Positions 1-6,804 of a DNA stretch of 14,640 nucleotides are shown here, piece after piece. The stretch lies in contig JAFDJC010000041.1 of NCBI GenBank assembly GCA_019307665.1, forward strand, positions 1-14,640, written 5' to 3'. The position numbers and the translations under genes are program-made. This stretch comes from Deltaproteobacteria bacterium (GTDB lineage: Bacteria > Desulfobacterota > Desulfobacteria > Desulfobacterales > SURF-7). Position 1 is the stretch's first letter. The number at the start of each line of letters is the position of its first letter. The notes under the pieces were generated by a model. It searched no databases. It saw only the letters and a program-made list of their open reading frames with translations, and had not been told where the DNA came from.

Positions 1-162
1 AATATAACATCTTGTTTTAAGCCGGAAAGGTTTTTCATTGTATTTTCGTCAGACGACCATTGTCATGATTCTCCTCATCCCACCCTTTATAAGCAATCGG
101 TCATGTATAAGGAAAGAGAAAAAAACTGTTTTGACTTAGAATCCGGAAGTCGTATCGTTTTT

Positions 163-816
163 ATGAATTTTTGTAAGAATTCTCCAAGAGAAATTGTTAG
201 AAACATCGCGAGTAAACTGTTTGAAGATTCAAATGGAAGCCATGACTGGGAACATACCCTGAGGGTGCTTAGGCTGTGTGAAAAAATAGGAAAAATGGAA
301 GGCGCTGACATGGATGTGCTGACAATTGCCGCATATCTTCATGATGTCGGCAGATGCCATCAGGACAGGACAAATGGTGAAATATGCCATGCTGAGGAAG
401 GGGCGGGAATGGCTGATGGTATTATTGACGTGTTGGATCTGACCGATGAAAAGAAAAGAAATATTATTCATTGTATAAAATCACATAGATTCAGAGGTGA
501 AAGCAGGCCAAAGACAATAGAAGCAAAGGTTTTGTTTGATGCAGACAAGCTCGATGCAATAGGCGCAATAGGAGTAGCAAGGGCTTATTTGTTTGCAGGC
601 GAACTGGGGGCGAGGCTTCATAACCCGAATAATAATATTGAGGATACAAAACCCTATTCAAAAGATGACACCGGTTACAGAGAGTTCATGGTTAAGCTTT
701 GCAGGATAAAGACCGGAATAATAACAGATGAAGGGCGTAAGATAGCTGAAGAACGTCACGATTTTATGGAAAAATTTTTTAAACGCTTTCTTGAAGAACA
801 CAATGGGGAACGATGA
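163..816 (+). CDS. HD-domain metal-dependent phosphohydrolase
   Basis: About 217 residues with the HD-superfamily signature. H31 lies in SHDWEH, H60-D61 in YLHDVGR, and a later Asp in DADKLDAIG; together these would bind a divalent metal, as in small cytosolic HD phosphohydrolases of the YedJ/YpgQ type. No second domain, signal peptide or membrane segment is visible, so a soluble enzyme acting on a nucleotide or similar phosphate ester is likely; the substrate cannot be read from the sequence. Start choice is uncertain. ATG 163 has a distant GGAAG, while the in-frame ATG at 103 has no ribosome binding site and would add 20 residues that do not look like the family. The stop overlaps the next gene (ATGA), which implies co-transcription and translational coupling. 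Confidence 0.8.
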   Translation: MNFCKNSPREIVRNIASKLFEDSNGSHDWEHTLRVLRLCEKIGKMEGADMDVLTIAAYLHDVGRCHQDRTNGEICHAEEGAGMADGIIDVLDLTDEKKRNIIHCIKSHRFRGESRPKTIEAKVLFDADKLDAIGAIGVARAYLFAGELGARLHNPNNNIEDTKPYSKDDTGYREFMVKLCRIKTGIITDEGRKIAEERHDFMEKFFKRFLEEHNGER

Positions 817-1526
817 AAAAAATCTTTTCTTTTTTGTTGTTATGCCTCAGCTGTTCGGCTCTGTACTGGGCTGCCATGTGCTGGGCCGAACCCGGAAAGC
901 TTGACTTCCCTGTAGACGAAAAAAAAATGCTGGAAGGCGAGTTGCAGATTTTTGAGCGCAGCATTGAAAGGGGTGGGGGGAAAAAGAAAAAGCACATAGC
1001 AGGGGTCATTTTAATAAATGCTTCGCCCGAAGAGGTCTGGAATGTATTGAACGACTGGGAGTCAATGGATGAGTTTGTCCCTGACCTTGAATATTATAAA
1101 GTCATTAGTGAAAGTAGGCAGTATGAACGGGATGGTATTGGCCAAGTGTTTATTGAGGGCAAACTAAACATTCCATTGTTTGATTTTATTTATAACCTTG
1201 ATGTTGTGTCTGACAAATCGTGCTTTCTTCAGAAATGGCGGTTAATGACTCCTGAAGAAGTCGAAATCATCAGGCTGGTAGGCTTCGATATTAGAAAATC
1301 CACAGATGGCATAGATGAAATAACCGGTTATGGATTGGTTCAACCGGCTGATAATGGGCAAAAGTCAATTTATACATATTCTACTGTAATTGAGTTTTCA
1401 ATGCCCTTGCCTGAATTTGTGGAAAATTATATATGCAGAAATGCTCTGACGGGATTTATAGAGGGTGTTAAAAAAAGGGTGGAATCTCATGGACTCTATA
1501 TTAAAAATTCGTCAAGTTTGTTTTAG
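813..1526 (+). CDS. Exported SRPBCC/START-type lipid-binding-like protein
   Basis: 237 residues. The N-terminus (MKK, then a hydrophobic stretch to about residue 22, then CWA before EPGK) is a Sec signal peptide; the Cys residues in it do not form a good lipobox. From about residue 65 the chain looks like the SRPBCC (START, polyketide cyclase/COQ10) fold: GVILINASPEEVWNVLNDW followed by a VPDLEYYKVI strand. Such domains make a hydrophobic pocket for lipids or other apolar ligands. A role in the periplasm or outer-membrane lipid handling is inference only. It overlaps the preceding HD gene by 4 nt. No catalytic residues can be assigned. Confidence 0.7.
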   Translation: MKKIFSFLLLCLSCSALYWAAMCWAEPGKLDFPVDEKKMLEGELQIFERSIERGGGKKKKHIAGVILINASPEEVWNVLNDWESMDEFVPDLEYYKVISESRQYERDGIGQVFIEGKLNIPLFDFIYNLDVVSDKSCFLQKWRLMTPEEVEIIRLVGFDIRKSTDGIDEITGYGLVQPADNGQKSIYTYSTVIEFSMPLPEFVENYICRNALTGFIEGVKKRVESHGLYIKNSSSLF

Positions 1527-1544
1527 CAATAACAAATAAAAACA

Positions 1545-1572
1545 AATGCTTAATATATATAAACAAAGCATT
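1545..1572. terminator. Weak inverted repeat between convergent genes
   Basis: AATGCTT (1545-1551) and AAGCATT (1566-1572) form a 7-bp stem with a 14-nt A/T-rich loop. It lies exactly between the converging SRPBCC and amidohydrolase genes and overlaps the stop codon of the latter. The T-runs beside it are short, so if it ends transcription it does so weakly, perhaps in both directions. Confidence 0.3.
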
Positions 1573-2386
1573 ACTTTATTGTATTGGGCAGTTCCGGTCT
1601 GCGGTTGGGAAGAAAGTACCGCATTTTGTGATTTCTGACATGGGCAAGATCACTTGTCTTAAGATCAGAAATAAGCAGTCCTTCATCATTTCCGATTTTT
1701 TTATTCAGGATTTCACCGGAAGGTCCAATGGTTAAAGCAATCCCTGGAAATTCGAGTCCGTTTTCGTTATTACCTGTCTGGTTGCAGGCAACAACAAAAA
1801 GTCCATTGTCAAAAGCCCTTGCCGGCAGATGACGTGTCCAGGAATTTAATTTTTCATCACAGTTTCCCCGTGGGGATGCATGAGGGAAAAAGATGATATC
1901 AGCCCCTGCTTCAGCCATGCAAGTGGAAAGTTCAGGAAAATGTGCATCATAACAAAGCTGAATCCCGAATTTTATTCCGCATGCTTCAAATAGAGGGATT
2001 TGATCCGCTGGTGTAAAAATGTCCTGTTCCGGTGGCGCAAGATAGAATTTACGATAAACATCTATATGACGGTCAGGACTGGAAACAAGATGACTTGCAA
2101 ATATTCGGCCCGACGAATTTTTCTCGGCCAGTCCTGCCAGTATAACAAGGCCGGATTCCATGGATATATCAGCAATTCGACCTGAGATGTTTCCCGGAAT
2201 AGTCTCGGAAAACTCGGTTATTGTTTTTTGTGTACTGTATCCGGTGATACTCATTTCAGGAAAACAGACGATAGACGCCCCTTTTTTCCGTGCCTCTTCT
2301 ACAAAATATGCTGTGCGCTCAAGGTTTTCTTCAATTTTACCGACAGGAGAGCGGAAAACTACTGTTGCAATGCGAATATTTTTCAT
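1571..2386 (-). CDS. Carbon-nitrogen hydrolase (nitrilase superfamily amidohydrolase)
   Basis: 271 residues, the usual length of a single-domain nitrilase-superfamily enzyme. The Glu-Lys-Cys triad is in place: E44 in CFPEMSITGY, K113 in YRKFYLAPPE, and the nucleophile C145 in GIQLCYDAHFPE. These soluble enzymes hydrolyse amides or transfer acyl groups; the substrate (for example omega-amides or N-carbamoyl compounds) cannot be assigned. The start codon overlaps the ahbA stop (ATGA), so the two genes form a translationally coupled pair. No link between this activity and haem biosynthesis is evident, so co-expression may not mean a shared pathway. Confidence 0.85.
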   Translation of the reverse strand: MKNIRIATVVFRSPVGKIEENLERTAYFVEEARKKGASIVCFPEMSITGYSTQKTITEFSETIPGNISGRIADISMESGLVILAGLAEKNSSGRIFASHLVSSPDRHIDVYRKFYLAPPEQDIFTPADQIPLFEACGIKFGIQLCYDAHFPELSTCMAEAGADIIFFPHASPRGNCDEKLNSWTRHLPARAFDNGLFVVACNQTGNNENGLEFPGIALTIGPSGEILNKKIGNDEGLLISDLKTSDLAHVRNHKMRYFLPNRRPELPNTIK

Positions 2387-2877
2387 AAATCAAACTGTGC
2401 CTTTATTTTGAAAACCCTGCTTGCCGGAAGATTTAGTATATCTTTTACCCCGGTTTCTTTTCTGATTTCATTAAGTTTGCTTTCTATTTCTTCAACAGAA
2501 GGTGCGATAAAGGTAAACCAGATATTATATTTGTTGTCTCTTTGATAATTGTGCGTCACTTCCGGATATCCGTTCACTATTTTTGAAAAAAAATCAATTT
2601 TATCTTCAGGTACTTTTGCTGCGCACAAGGTGCTGACAAAACCGAGTTTTTCAGGCACAAAGTTACCGCCTATCCGTCTAATGATACCGTTTTCCCTTAG
2701 CCGGGCAATGCGTTTTATGACATTGTTTTCAGTCATGCCAAGATCATCGGCAATGGAGAGAAAAGGTCTTGATGTTATAGGGAAATCAGACTGTATCCGG
2801 TTAAGAATTGCTCGGTCGGTATCATCTATTATTACTTCTTGTTCTACTTTGTCCCCAAAGGTTTCTTCTTGTGACAT
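2383..2877 (-). CDS. ahbA: Siroheme decarboxylase subunit, AhbA-like (Lrp/AsnC fold)
   Basis: 164 residues. The N-terminal part (about 18-75, from IDDTDRAILNRIQSDFP to IRRIGGNF) is a winged-helix Lrp/AsnC-type domain. The rest is the AsnC effector-like domain with VTHNYQRDNKYNIWFTF and LPASRVFKIK. The IRRIGGNF, STLCAAKVPEDKI and VTHNY..YNIWFTF signatures fit the alpha (AhbA) rather than the beta subunit of siroheme decarboxylase, which converts siroheme to 12,18-didecarboxysiroheme in the alternative haem pathway of sulfate reducers. No ahbB is nearby. The start is ATG 2877, preceded by AGGA; an in-frame TTG two codons upstream is an unlikely start. Alternative: a transcription regulator of the same fold. 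Confidence 0.78.
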   Translation of the reverse strand: MSQEETFGDKVEQEVIIDDTDRAILNRIQSDFPITSRPFLSIADDLGMTENNVIKRIARLRENGIIRRIGGNFVPEKLGFVSTLCAAKVPEDKIDFFSKIVNGYPEVTHNYQRDNKYNIWFTFIAPSVEEIESKLNEIRKETGVKDILNLPASRVFKIKAQFDL

Positions 2878-2903
2878 TTCCAATCCTAGTTAGTTATAAA
2901 CAT

Positions 2904-2935
2904 AAAAAAGGCCCTGATAAATATCAGAGCCTTTT
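2904..2935 (-). terminator. Rho-independent terminator downstream of dsrC
   Basis: AAAAGGC (2906-2912) pairs with GCCTTTT (2929-2935), and CTGAT (2914-2918) with ATCAG (2923-2927), around an AAAT loop with one C/A mismatch. On the minus strand the hairpin runs into six T residues. It lies 40 nt past the dsrC stop, so it closes the large minus-strand operon and separates it from ahbA. Its symmetry could let it act in both directions. Confidence 0.85.
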
Positions 2936-2975
2936 AATAAATCATAAGAAAACTGCAATTTGTAGTGCTGACGGT

Positions 2976-3293
2976 TTATACACAGCCTGTCGGTTTCGGG
3001 AGACCGGCCATTTTACAGGCTCCTTTACCCGGACCTGAAGGGAACAGTTCGTATATGTGTTTCAGTTTGAACTTGGTTAGTTTGGAAAGAACACGAACCA
3101 TGGGCGCGATACCATTTTTAGTGTAGTAATCCTGAAGAACGTCAACAACCTTCCAGTGCTCTTCATTCATTTCATCGATACCTTCCTGCTGTTTTACATA
3201 TTGTACCCATCCTTTGGACCACTGTTTAAAATCCTGGATAAAACCATCTTCGTCTATGTCGAATTTTTCTCCATTGAAGTCTATTTCTGCCAT
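2976..3293 (-). CDS. dsrC: DsrC, sulfur-carrier partner of dissimilatory sulfite reductase
   Basis: 105 residues matching DsrC/TusE along the whole length. HWKVVDVLQDYYTKNGIAPMVR is the core, and the flexible C-terminal arm has both redox cysteines, C93 (GKGACK) and C104 (PKPTGCV-stop), 11 residues apart as in functional DsrC. In sulfate reducers DsrC takes sulfur from DsrAB as a trisulfide, which must then be reduced by two electrons. It is the last gene of the Hdr/Flx operon, so it may be the disulfide substrate of that complex, although no HdrB-like subunit is present. A very strong ribosome binding site (AAAGGAGGT, 3301-3309) and its own probable promoter suggest higher expression than the upstream genes. 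Many sulfate reducers have several dsrC copies; whether this is the main one cannot be decided here. Confidence 0.93.
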   Translation of the reverse strand: MAEIDFNGEKFDIDEDGFIQDFKQWSKGWVQYVKQQEGIDEMNEEHWKVVDVLQDYYTKNGIAPMVRVLSKLTKFKLKHIYELFPSGPGKGACKMAGLPKPTGCV

Positions 3294-3325
3294 TTAGCTA
3301 ACCTCCTTTATAAATTATTATCAAT

Positions 3326-3340
3326 AGGGCGCTCAGCCCT
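3326..3340. other. G/C-rich hairpin in the dsrC leader
   Basis: AGGGC (3326-3330) and GCCCT (3336-3340) form a 5-bp stem with a 5-nt loop in an otherwise very A/T-rich leader, about 17 nt before the dsrC ribosome binding site. On the plus strand it is followed by TTTTCTT, so it could end antisense transcripts; on the minus strand it could stabilise the dsrC mRNA 5' end. Its role is not known. Confidence 0.35.
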
Positions 3341-3374
3341 TTTTCTTGCGAGTAAAGGTATATTTAAATTTTAT

Positions 3375-3403
3375 TTTCTATATTAAATTATTTCTTATGT
3401 CAA
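3375..3403 (-). promoter_or_regulatory. Probable sigma-70 promoter for dsrC
   Basis: A perfect TTGACA (complement of 3398-3403) lies 8 nt after the flxA stop. A TAGAAA follows at 17-nt spacing (3375-3380); TATAGA at 15-nt spacing overlaps it. This predicts a dsrC-only transcript with a leader of about 75 nt, in addition to read-through from the operon. The -10 match is only moderate. Confidence 0.45.
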
Positions 3404-3411
3404 TATTATTA

Positions 3412-4257
3412 TTAATATTCTTTTGGCGTCCGGCTAAGTTCTTCAAGAGTAAACACCGGACCATCCTTGCAAACAAATTCTTTTCCGATATTGCAGCGTC
3501 CACACATTCCAAAGCCGCATTTCATCCTGTTTTCAAGAGACATAATAATATGATCATGAGAATATCCGAGTTTTTCAAGAACGGGAAGTGTAAATTTAAT
3601 CATAACCGGGGGACCGCATACTATCGCATAAGTACTATCATCACCCTTAGGGGCTTTTTCCTCTGTCACCGGTGGAACAAAACCGACATTATATTTCCAG
3701 TCAGGATCATCTGTGCCGTCAACAGTAATGTGCATATTAATATCGTCTCTCTTTTCCCACTCGATCAACTCATCTTTATATAAAAGCATGCCCGGAGATC
3801 TTGCACCGTAAACCACATCGATATTGCCGAATTTTGAACGGTTGTCAGGGTCAAGCATATAAATGATTGAGGAACGAAGAGTTGTAAAGGCAAAACCGCC
3901 GCCTATAATGAGTACGTTTTTTCCTTCCAAAATATCCCAGGGATACCAGTTGCCGAGAGGGCCACGGAGTCCCATTATATCACCCACCTTCATGTTGTGG
4001 AGATGGGTCGTTACGCGACCAGCCTTGTTTATTGTAAATTTTGTAAAACCTTTTTCAACCGGTGATGATGCGATGCCGATAGGGATTTCACCCTGTCCTG
4101 CAATCGATAGTTCAGCGAACTGGCCCGCCTTATAAGCGAACTTTTCTTCATCTCCATCATTTAAAAAGACAAATTTAAATGTTTTCAGGCTTTTGTCTTC
4201 GGTCGCGATTTCTATGTCATCAATGCGGACCGGATACGGTAAATATGGATTTTGCAC
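3412..4257 (-). CDS. flxA: FlxA-like FAD/NAD(P)-binding oxidoreductase subunit
   Basis: 281 residues of the ferredoxin-NADP reductase-like family that includes FlxA, AsrB and the hydrogenase gamma subunit HydG. An FAD domain (about 1-110, with AGQFAEL and PIGIASSP) is followed by an NAD(P) domain (IIGGGFAFTTL at 117-127, CGPPVM at 214-219) and a C-terminal [2Fe-2S] site (C247, C252, C255, C263). It should exchange hydride with NAD(P)H and pass single electrons to FlxB/FlxC. The start is GTG 4257, with GGGGGAG just upstream and the family-typical NPYLP N-terminus. An in-frame TTG at 4290 would put the ribosome binding site inside the gene. The flxC-flxB-flxA order after mvhD matches the flx-hdr loci known from sulfate reducers. 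Confidence 0.85.
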   Translation of the reverse strand: MQNPYLPYPVRIDDIEIATEDKSLKTFKFVFLNDGDEEKFAYKAGQFAELSIAGQGEIPIGIASSPVEKGFTKFTINKAGRVTTHLHNMKVGDIMGLRGPLGNWYPWDILEGKNVLIIGGGFAFTTLRSSIIYMLDPDNRSKFGNIDVVYGARSPGMLLYKDELIEWEKRDDINMHITVDGTDDPDWKYNVGFVPPVTEEKAPKGDDSTYAIVCGPPVMIKFTLPVLEKLGYSHDHIIMSLENRMKCGFGMCGRCNIGKEFVCKDGPVFTLEELSRTPKEY

Positions 4258-4283
4258 AGTCTTCTCCCCCTTGTTCCTGCTGA

Positions 4284-4299
4284 GCTGCAAATGTGCAGC
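4284..4299. other. Hairpin between flxB and flxA
   Basis: GCTGCA (4284-4289) and TGCAGC (4294-4299) form a perfect 6-bp stem with a 4-nt loop in the 49-nt gap between flxB and flxA, just before the flxA ribosome binding site. There is no T-run, so it is not a terminator. It may stabilise mRNA or tune flxA translation. Confidence 0.35.
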
Positions 4300-4306
4300 A
4301 TAAGGG

Positions 4307-5350
4307 CTAATTATTGTTCATTTTTTCGCAAACATTTCGTATGTCTATGTTTACCGGACATGATCGGATACAGCGGCCGCAGCCGACGCACATGATGCCG
4401 TCATCGTATTTGTCCAGATAATATTTAAGTTTATGCATGAAGCGCTGCCTTACACGATGGACTTTTGTATCCCTGGGGTTGTGACCGGTAGTATGGACAG
4501 TAAACAGAGGATACATACATGAATCCCAGCATTTTAAACGCTTACCTGAATTTCCGCTCGCCTCATCCTGAATGTCAAAGCACCAGCAGGTTGGGCAGAC
4601 ATAAGTACATGTTCCGCAATTGATACAGGCAAAGGCAATGTCTTCCCATAAATCCGACTCATACAATTCGAGAATAGATTTTTTACCTATGTTGTCAAAA
4701 GATACTGTAGACTGAATAGCTTTTTCCGCTTTGCTTTTCAGTTTTTCAATCCTGTCAGATGCATCATCACCGGCGCCGGCATTAAACCCTGCAGCATCCA
4801 GAAAAGCTGCTCCCTTGTCGGTTATTACTTTGGCAAGGTATGCCTTTCCATCGTCAACCAGAAGAACATCAAGACCGCTTTCGTCAAACGGTCCCGATTT
4901 GGTGCTGGTGCTGAAATCTGTTGTTTCAGGTTTGTTTGCCGCCAGTCCGACAAAGGTACATGCTTCATATGAATCACACCAGTAGGGGTCACGGTATTCG
5001 GATGTGTCAAAATTTTTCTTTAATATAAGAAAGGCTGCTGCATCATACGGTCTGATGCCTATGACAGCACGGGAAGAATAATCTTTTTCCGGCACATTCA
5101 TTTGGTTGCATTCTTCTTTTTTCTCATCTGTAGTATACTCAAGTATTACTTCAGAAGGAGGGAATGCTATCGACTTTGGTGAAAGAAGGGAATCTGAAGC
5201 ATCCATATCCGGTGCTTTCCCTTTGTCCAGTTCCCTGAATTCACTGTAACCTTTTTTATTATCCTTAACCGGACCGAACAGACGATACTTGTCTTGAGAT
5301 TTTTCAAGACCTCCTGCCCAGTCTTTCTTGTCAATATTTATGACCTTCAT
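4307..5350 (-). CDS. flxB: FlxB-like 4Fe-4S dicluster electron-transfer subunit
   Basis: 347 residues of the family that includes FlxB, AsrA and the hydrogenase beta subunit HydB. The N-terminal two-thirds holds the conserved IGIRPYDAAA segment (97-106). The C-terminal third has two [4Fe-4S] sites: C242, C245, C248, C252 (with the extra CWC motif at 255-257) and C321, C324, C327, C331. No transmembrane or signal segment is seen. It probably passes electrons between the flavin of FlxA and the Fe-S chain of FlxC/MvhD. The ribosome binding site is AAAAGGG, 9 nt before ATG. The FlxB name, rather than FlxC, rests on gene order. Confidence 0.8.
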   Translation of the reverse strand: MKVINIDKKDWAGGLEKSQDKYRLFGPVKDNKKGYSEFRELDKGKAPDMDASDSLLSPKSIAFPPSEVILEYTTDEKKEECNQMNVPEKDYSSRAVIGIRPYDAAAFLILKKNFDTSEYRDPYWCDSYEACTFVGLAANKPETTDFSTSTKSGPFDESGLDVLLVDDGKAYLAKVITDKGAAFLDAAGFNAGAGDDASDRIEKLKSKAEKAIQSTVSFDNIGKKSILELYESDLWEDIAFACINCGTCTYVCPTCWCFDIQDEASGNSGKRLKCWDSCMYPLFTVHTTGHNPRDTKVHRVRQRFMHKLKYYLDKYDDGIMCVGCGRCIRSCPVNIDIRNVCEKMNNN

Positions 5351-5398
5351 ATCAATTTGCCCTTTTTATCGAAATTATCGATTGTCTATCGCAGACCG

Positions 5399-6346
5399 TT
5401 ATTTAATGAACTCTTCAGGATCATCAGGTTTATAAGTATCAAGGGACGGCCGTTCATCAACAGATAGACCAGCTTCCCATCCATAAAGCTCGAATACATC
5501 CTTTTCAAGTTTTTTAGTAAATGCCCTGACATCTATATTCATCGGGCACGCACGTACACATGCACCGCAGTCTGTACATCTGCCTGCACAGTGATACGCC
5601 CGCAGAAAATGGAATGTCCGTGTATCAGTCGGATCAAGAGTTTTACCTACCCACTGTGGTCGGTGTTCGTCAACAAAGCAAGTCGGACAGTAACAGAGGG
5701 GGCAGGCATTTCTGCACGCATAACACCTGATACAGGGAGACAATAGATCTTCAAAGTGTTCCCATTTCTCTTCAGTGGTCATGGCTTCCACTTTGTTGAC
5801 TTCCGCGAATCTGTCCACGTCTTTCTGTTCCTCGACAGTATCTGCAACCATTTCATCAAAGATAACAGGGTTTCTGTGCACACAGACAACGCAATTTTGC
5901 TGGATGACATCAGCCTTATCAAGTGTTTTGTCAAAGCTGTTGCCCTTTACAGTTACCTTGCCGTCTTTTTCAGAGACCTCAATGATTTCATCTTCAAACA
6001 TGGAAGAAATTTTATGCCGGTCAATCATCCCTTTGCATGGAACACCTATAATCGTCACCTGATCCCGTTCGATTTTCTTTTCAATGACGTGGGTAACAAT
6101 ATTGCGGGAATCACATCCCTTGGCAATGATCCCGATCTTTTCTTTCCTGCCTGTCAGGTAGTTTGCCAGGTTAATGCCGCAGTTGCTGTCCCAGACCAGA
6201 TTTTTGACATCAGACGGGTTTTTGACAAAGCAGGGTTCGTTCATCAGCGGCATTGTTCCTTTTCTGAAGCCGATGATCATGTCAACCTTGCCGTCCGTTA
6301 AGAGACGTTCCGAAATTTCTTTTATTTTATCGATATATCCTAACAT
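5399..6346 (-). CDS. flxC: FlxC-like 4Fe-4S electron-transfer subunit
   Basis: 315 residues. The N-terminal half contains KGCDSRNI (77-84) and GVPCKGMID (101-109), reminiscent of the FrhB/FdhB-like beta-subunit family, and C152/C155. The C-terminal half is rich in cysteine: C205, C208, C211, C215, then C218, C220, C223 (CPLCYCPTC), and C253, C257, C260, C263, C267, enough for at least two [4Fe-4S] clusters. It is a cytoplasmic electron conduit between MvhD and FlxB. Its ATG starts one base after the mvhD stop codon, so its translation is probably coupled to completion of the selenoprotein upstream. The FlxC name rests on similarity type and position. Confidence 0.8.
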   Translation of the reverse strand: MLGYIDKIKEISERLLTDGKVDMIIGFRKGTMPLMNEPCFVKNPSDVKNLVWDSNCGINLANYLTGRKEKIGIIAKGCDSRNIVTHVIEKKIERDQVTIIGVPCKGMIDRHKISSMFEDEIIEVSEKDGKVTVKGNSFDKTLDKADVIQQNCVVCVHRNPVIFDEMVADTVEEQKDVDRFAEVNKVEAMTTEEKWEHFEDLLSPCIRCYACRNACPLCYCPTCFVDEHRPQWVGKTLDPTDTRTFHFLRAYHCAGRCTDCGACVRACPMNIDVRAFTKKLEKDVFELYGWEAGLSVDERPSLDTYKPDDPEEFIK

Positions 6347-6347
6347 G

Positions 6348-6779
6348 TTATGCTACCTTGGCTTCTTGTTTTACAAAATGATTATTCGGTCCCAAAGCCT
6401 TCACTGTTTCAGTGATTTCGGTTACAACTTTCACAAATTTTGTTGATTCAGCAGATGAAATCCATGAAAAATGAAGACGCCCTGGTTCTATACCCATATG
6501 CTCCATAAGGTTGATAAAGAGTGCGAATTTACGTCGTGCATGATAATTACCTTCCAGGTAATGGCATTCGCCCGGATGTCAGCCGGACACCCAGACAGCA
6601 TCTGCACCTTCCCTGAGAGCGGCAAGGGCAAACTTGGGGCTCATCCTTCCGGTGCATGGAATACGTATAATCCGGATGTTTACCGGATACTGCATCCTGC
6701 TGACACCGGCGAGATCAGCAGCGCCGTAACTGCACCAGTTGCATAAAAAACTTACTATTTTTGGTTCCCAATCAGACAT
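6348..6779 (-). CDS. mvhD: MvhD/FlxD-family iron-sulfur subunit, selenoprotein (UGA at 6579-6581)
   Basis: 143 residues if UGA 6581-6579 is read as selenocysteine 67; without that the chain stops at 66. The frame stays homologous on both sides: FLCNWCSYGAADLAG, RIPCTGRM and EGADAVWVSG before, then HPGECHYLEGNYHARRKF after. The UGA falls on the first Cys of the family motif GCHPGxCHY. Ligand-type residues are C13, C16, C42, Sec67 and C72 for the [2Fe-2S] cluster. MvhD-type proteins dock onto HdrA and feed it electrons, and Sec forms of this family are known in anaerobes. AGGAG lies before ATG 6779. It sits directly after the HdrA fusion gene and one base before flxC. Standard gene callers will truncate or break it. 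Confidence 0.92.
6546..6562 (-). promoter_or_regulatory. Bacterial SECIS-like stem-loop in mvhD
   Basis: On the coding strand ATTACCT-GGA-AGGTAAT is a perfect 7-bp hairpin beginning 16 nt after the UGA, with GG in the apical loop. Outer ATG/CAT bases can extend the helix. Position and loop fit the bacterial rule that SelB binds a hairpin immediately downstream of the Sec UGA. The stem also encodes the conserved YLEGN segment, so part of its sequence is fixed by the protein. Confidence 0.7.
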
Positions 6780-6804
6780 TATTATTCTCCTTGAATATCT
6801 TAAT

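Noticed and set aside
1..66. A minus-strand gene starting near the left edge (ATG 38-36, or a five-codon frame from ATG 66 with a GAGGAG ribosome binding site)
   Set aside because: Only about 12 codons of the first are in the window, and the second meets TGA after five codons with no SECIS-like or homologous context; too little to support a call.
4258..4290. An FlxA start at TTG 4290
   Set aside because: It would place the strong GGGGGAG ribosome binding site inside the gene; GTG 4257 lies just after that site and gives the normal family N-terminus.
5756..6301. A 181-codon plus-strand open frame antisense to flxC
   Set aside because: It mirrors a well-supported iron-sulfur gene, has no recognisable motifs and no ribosome binding site; the same holds for the other long antisense frames over nuoF, flxA and the response regulator.
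6348..6779. mvhD as a frameshifted or truncated gene
   Set aside because: No frame change is needed: the same frame continues with conserved HPGECHY to a TAA one base before the flxC start.
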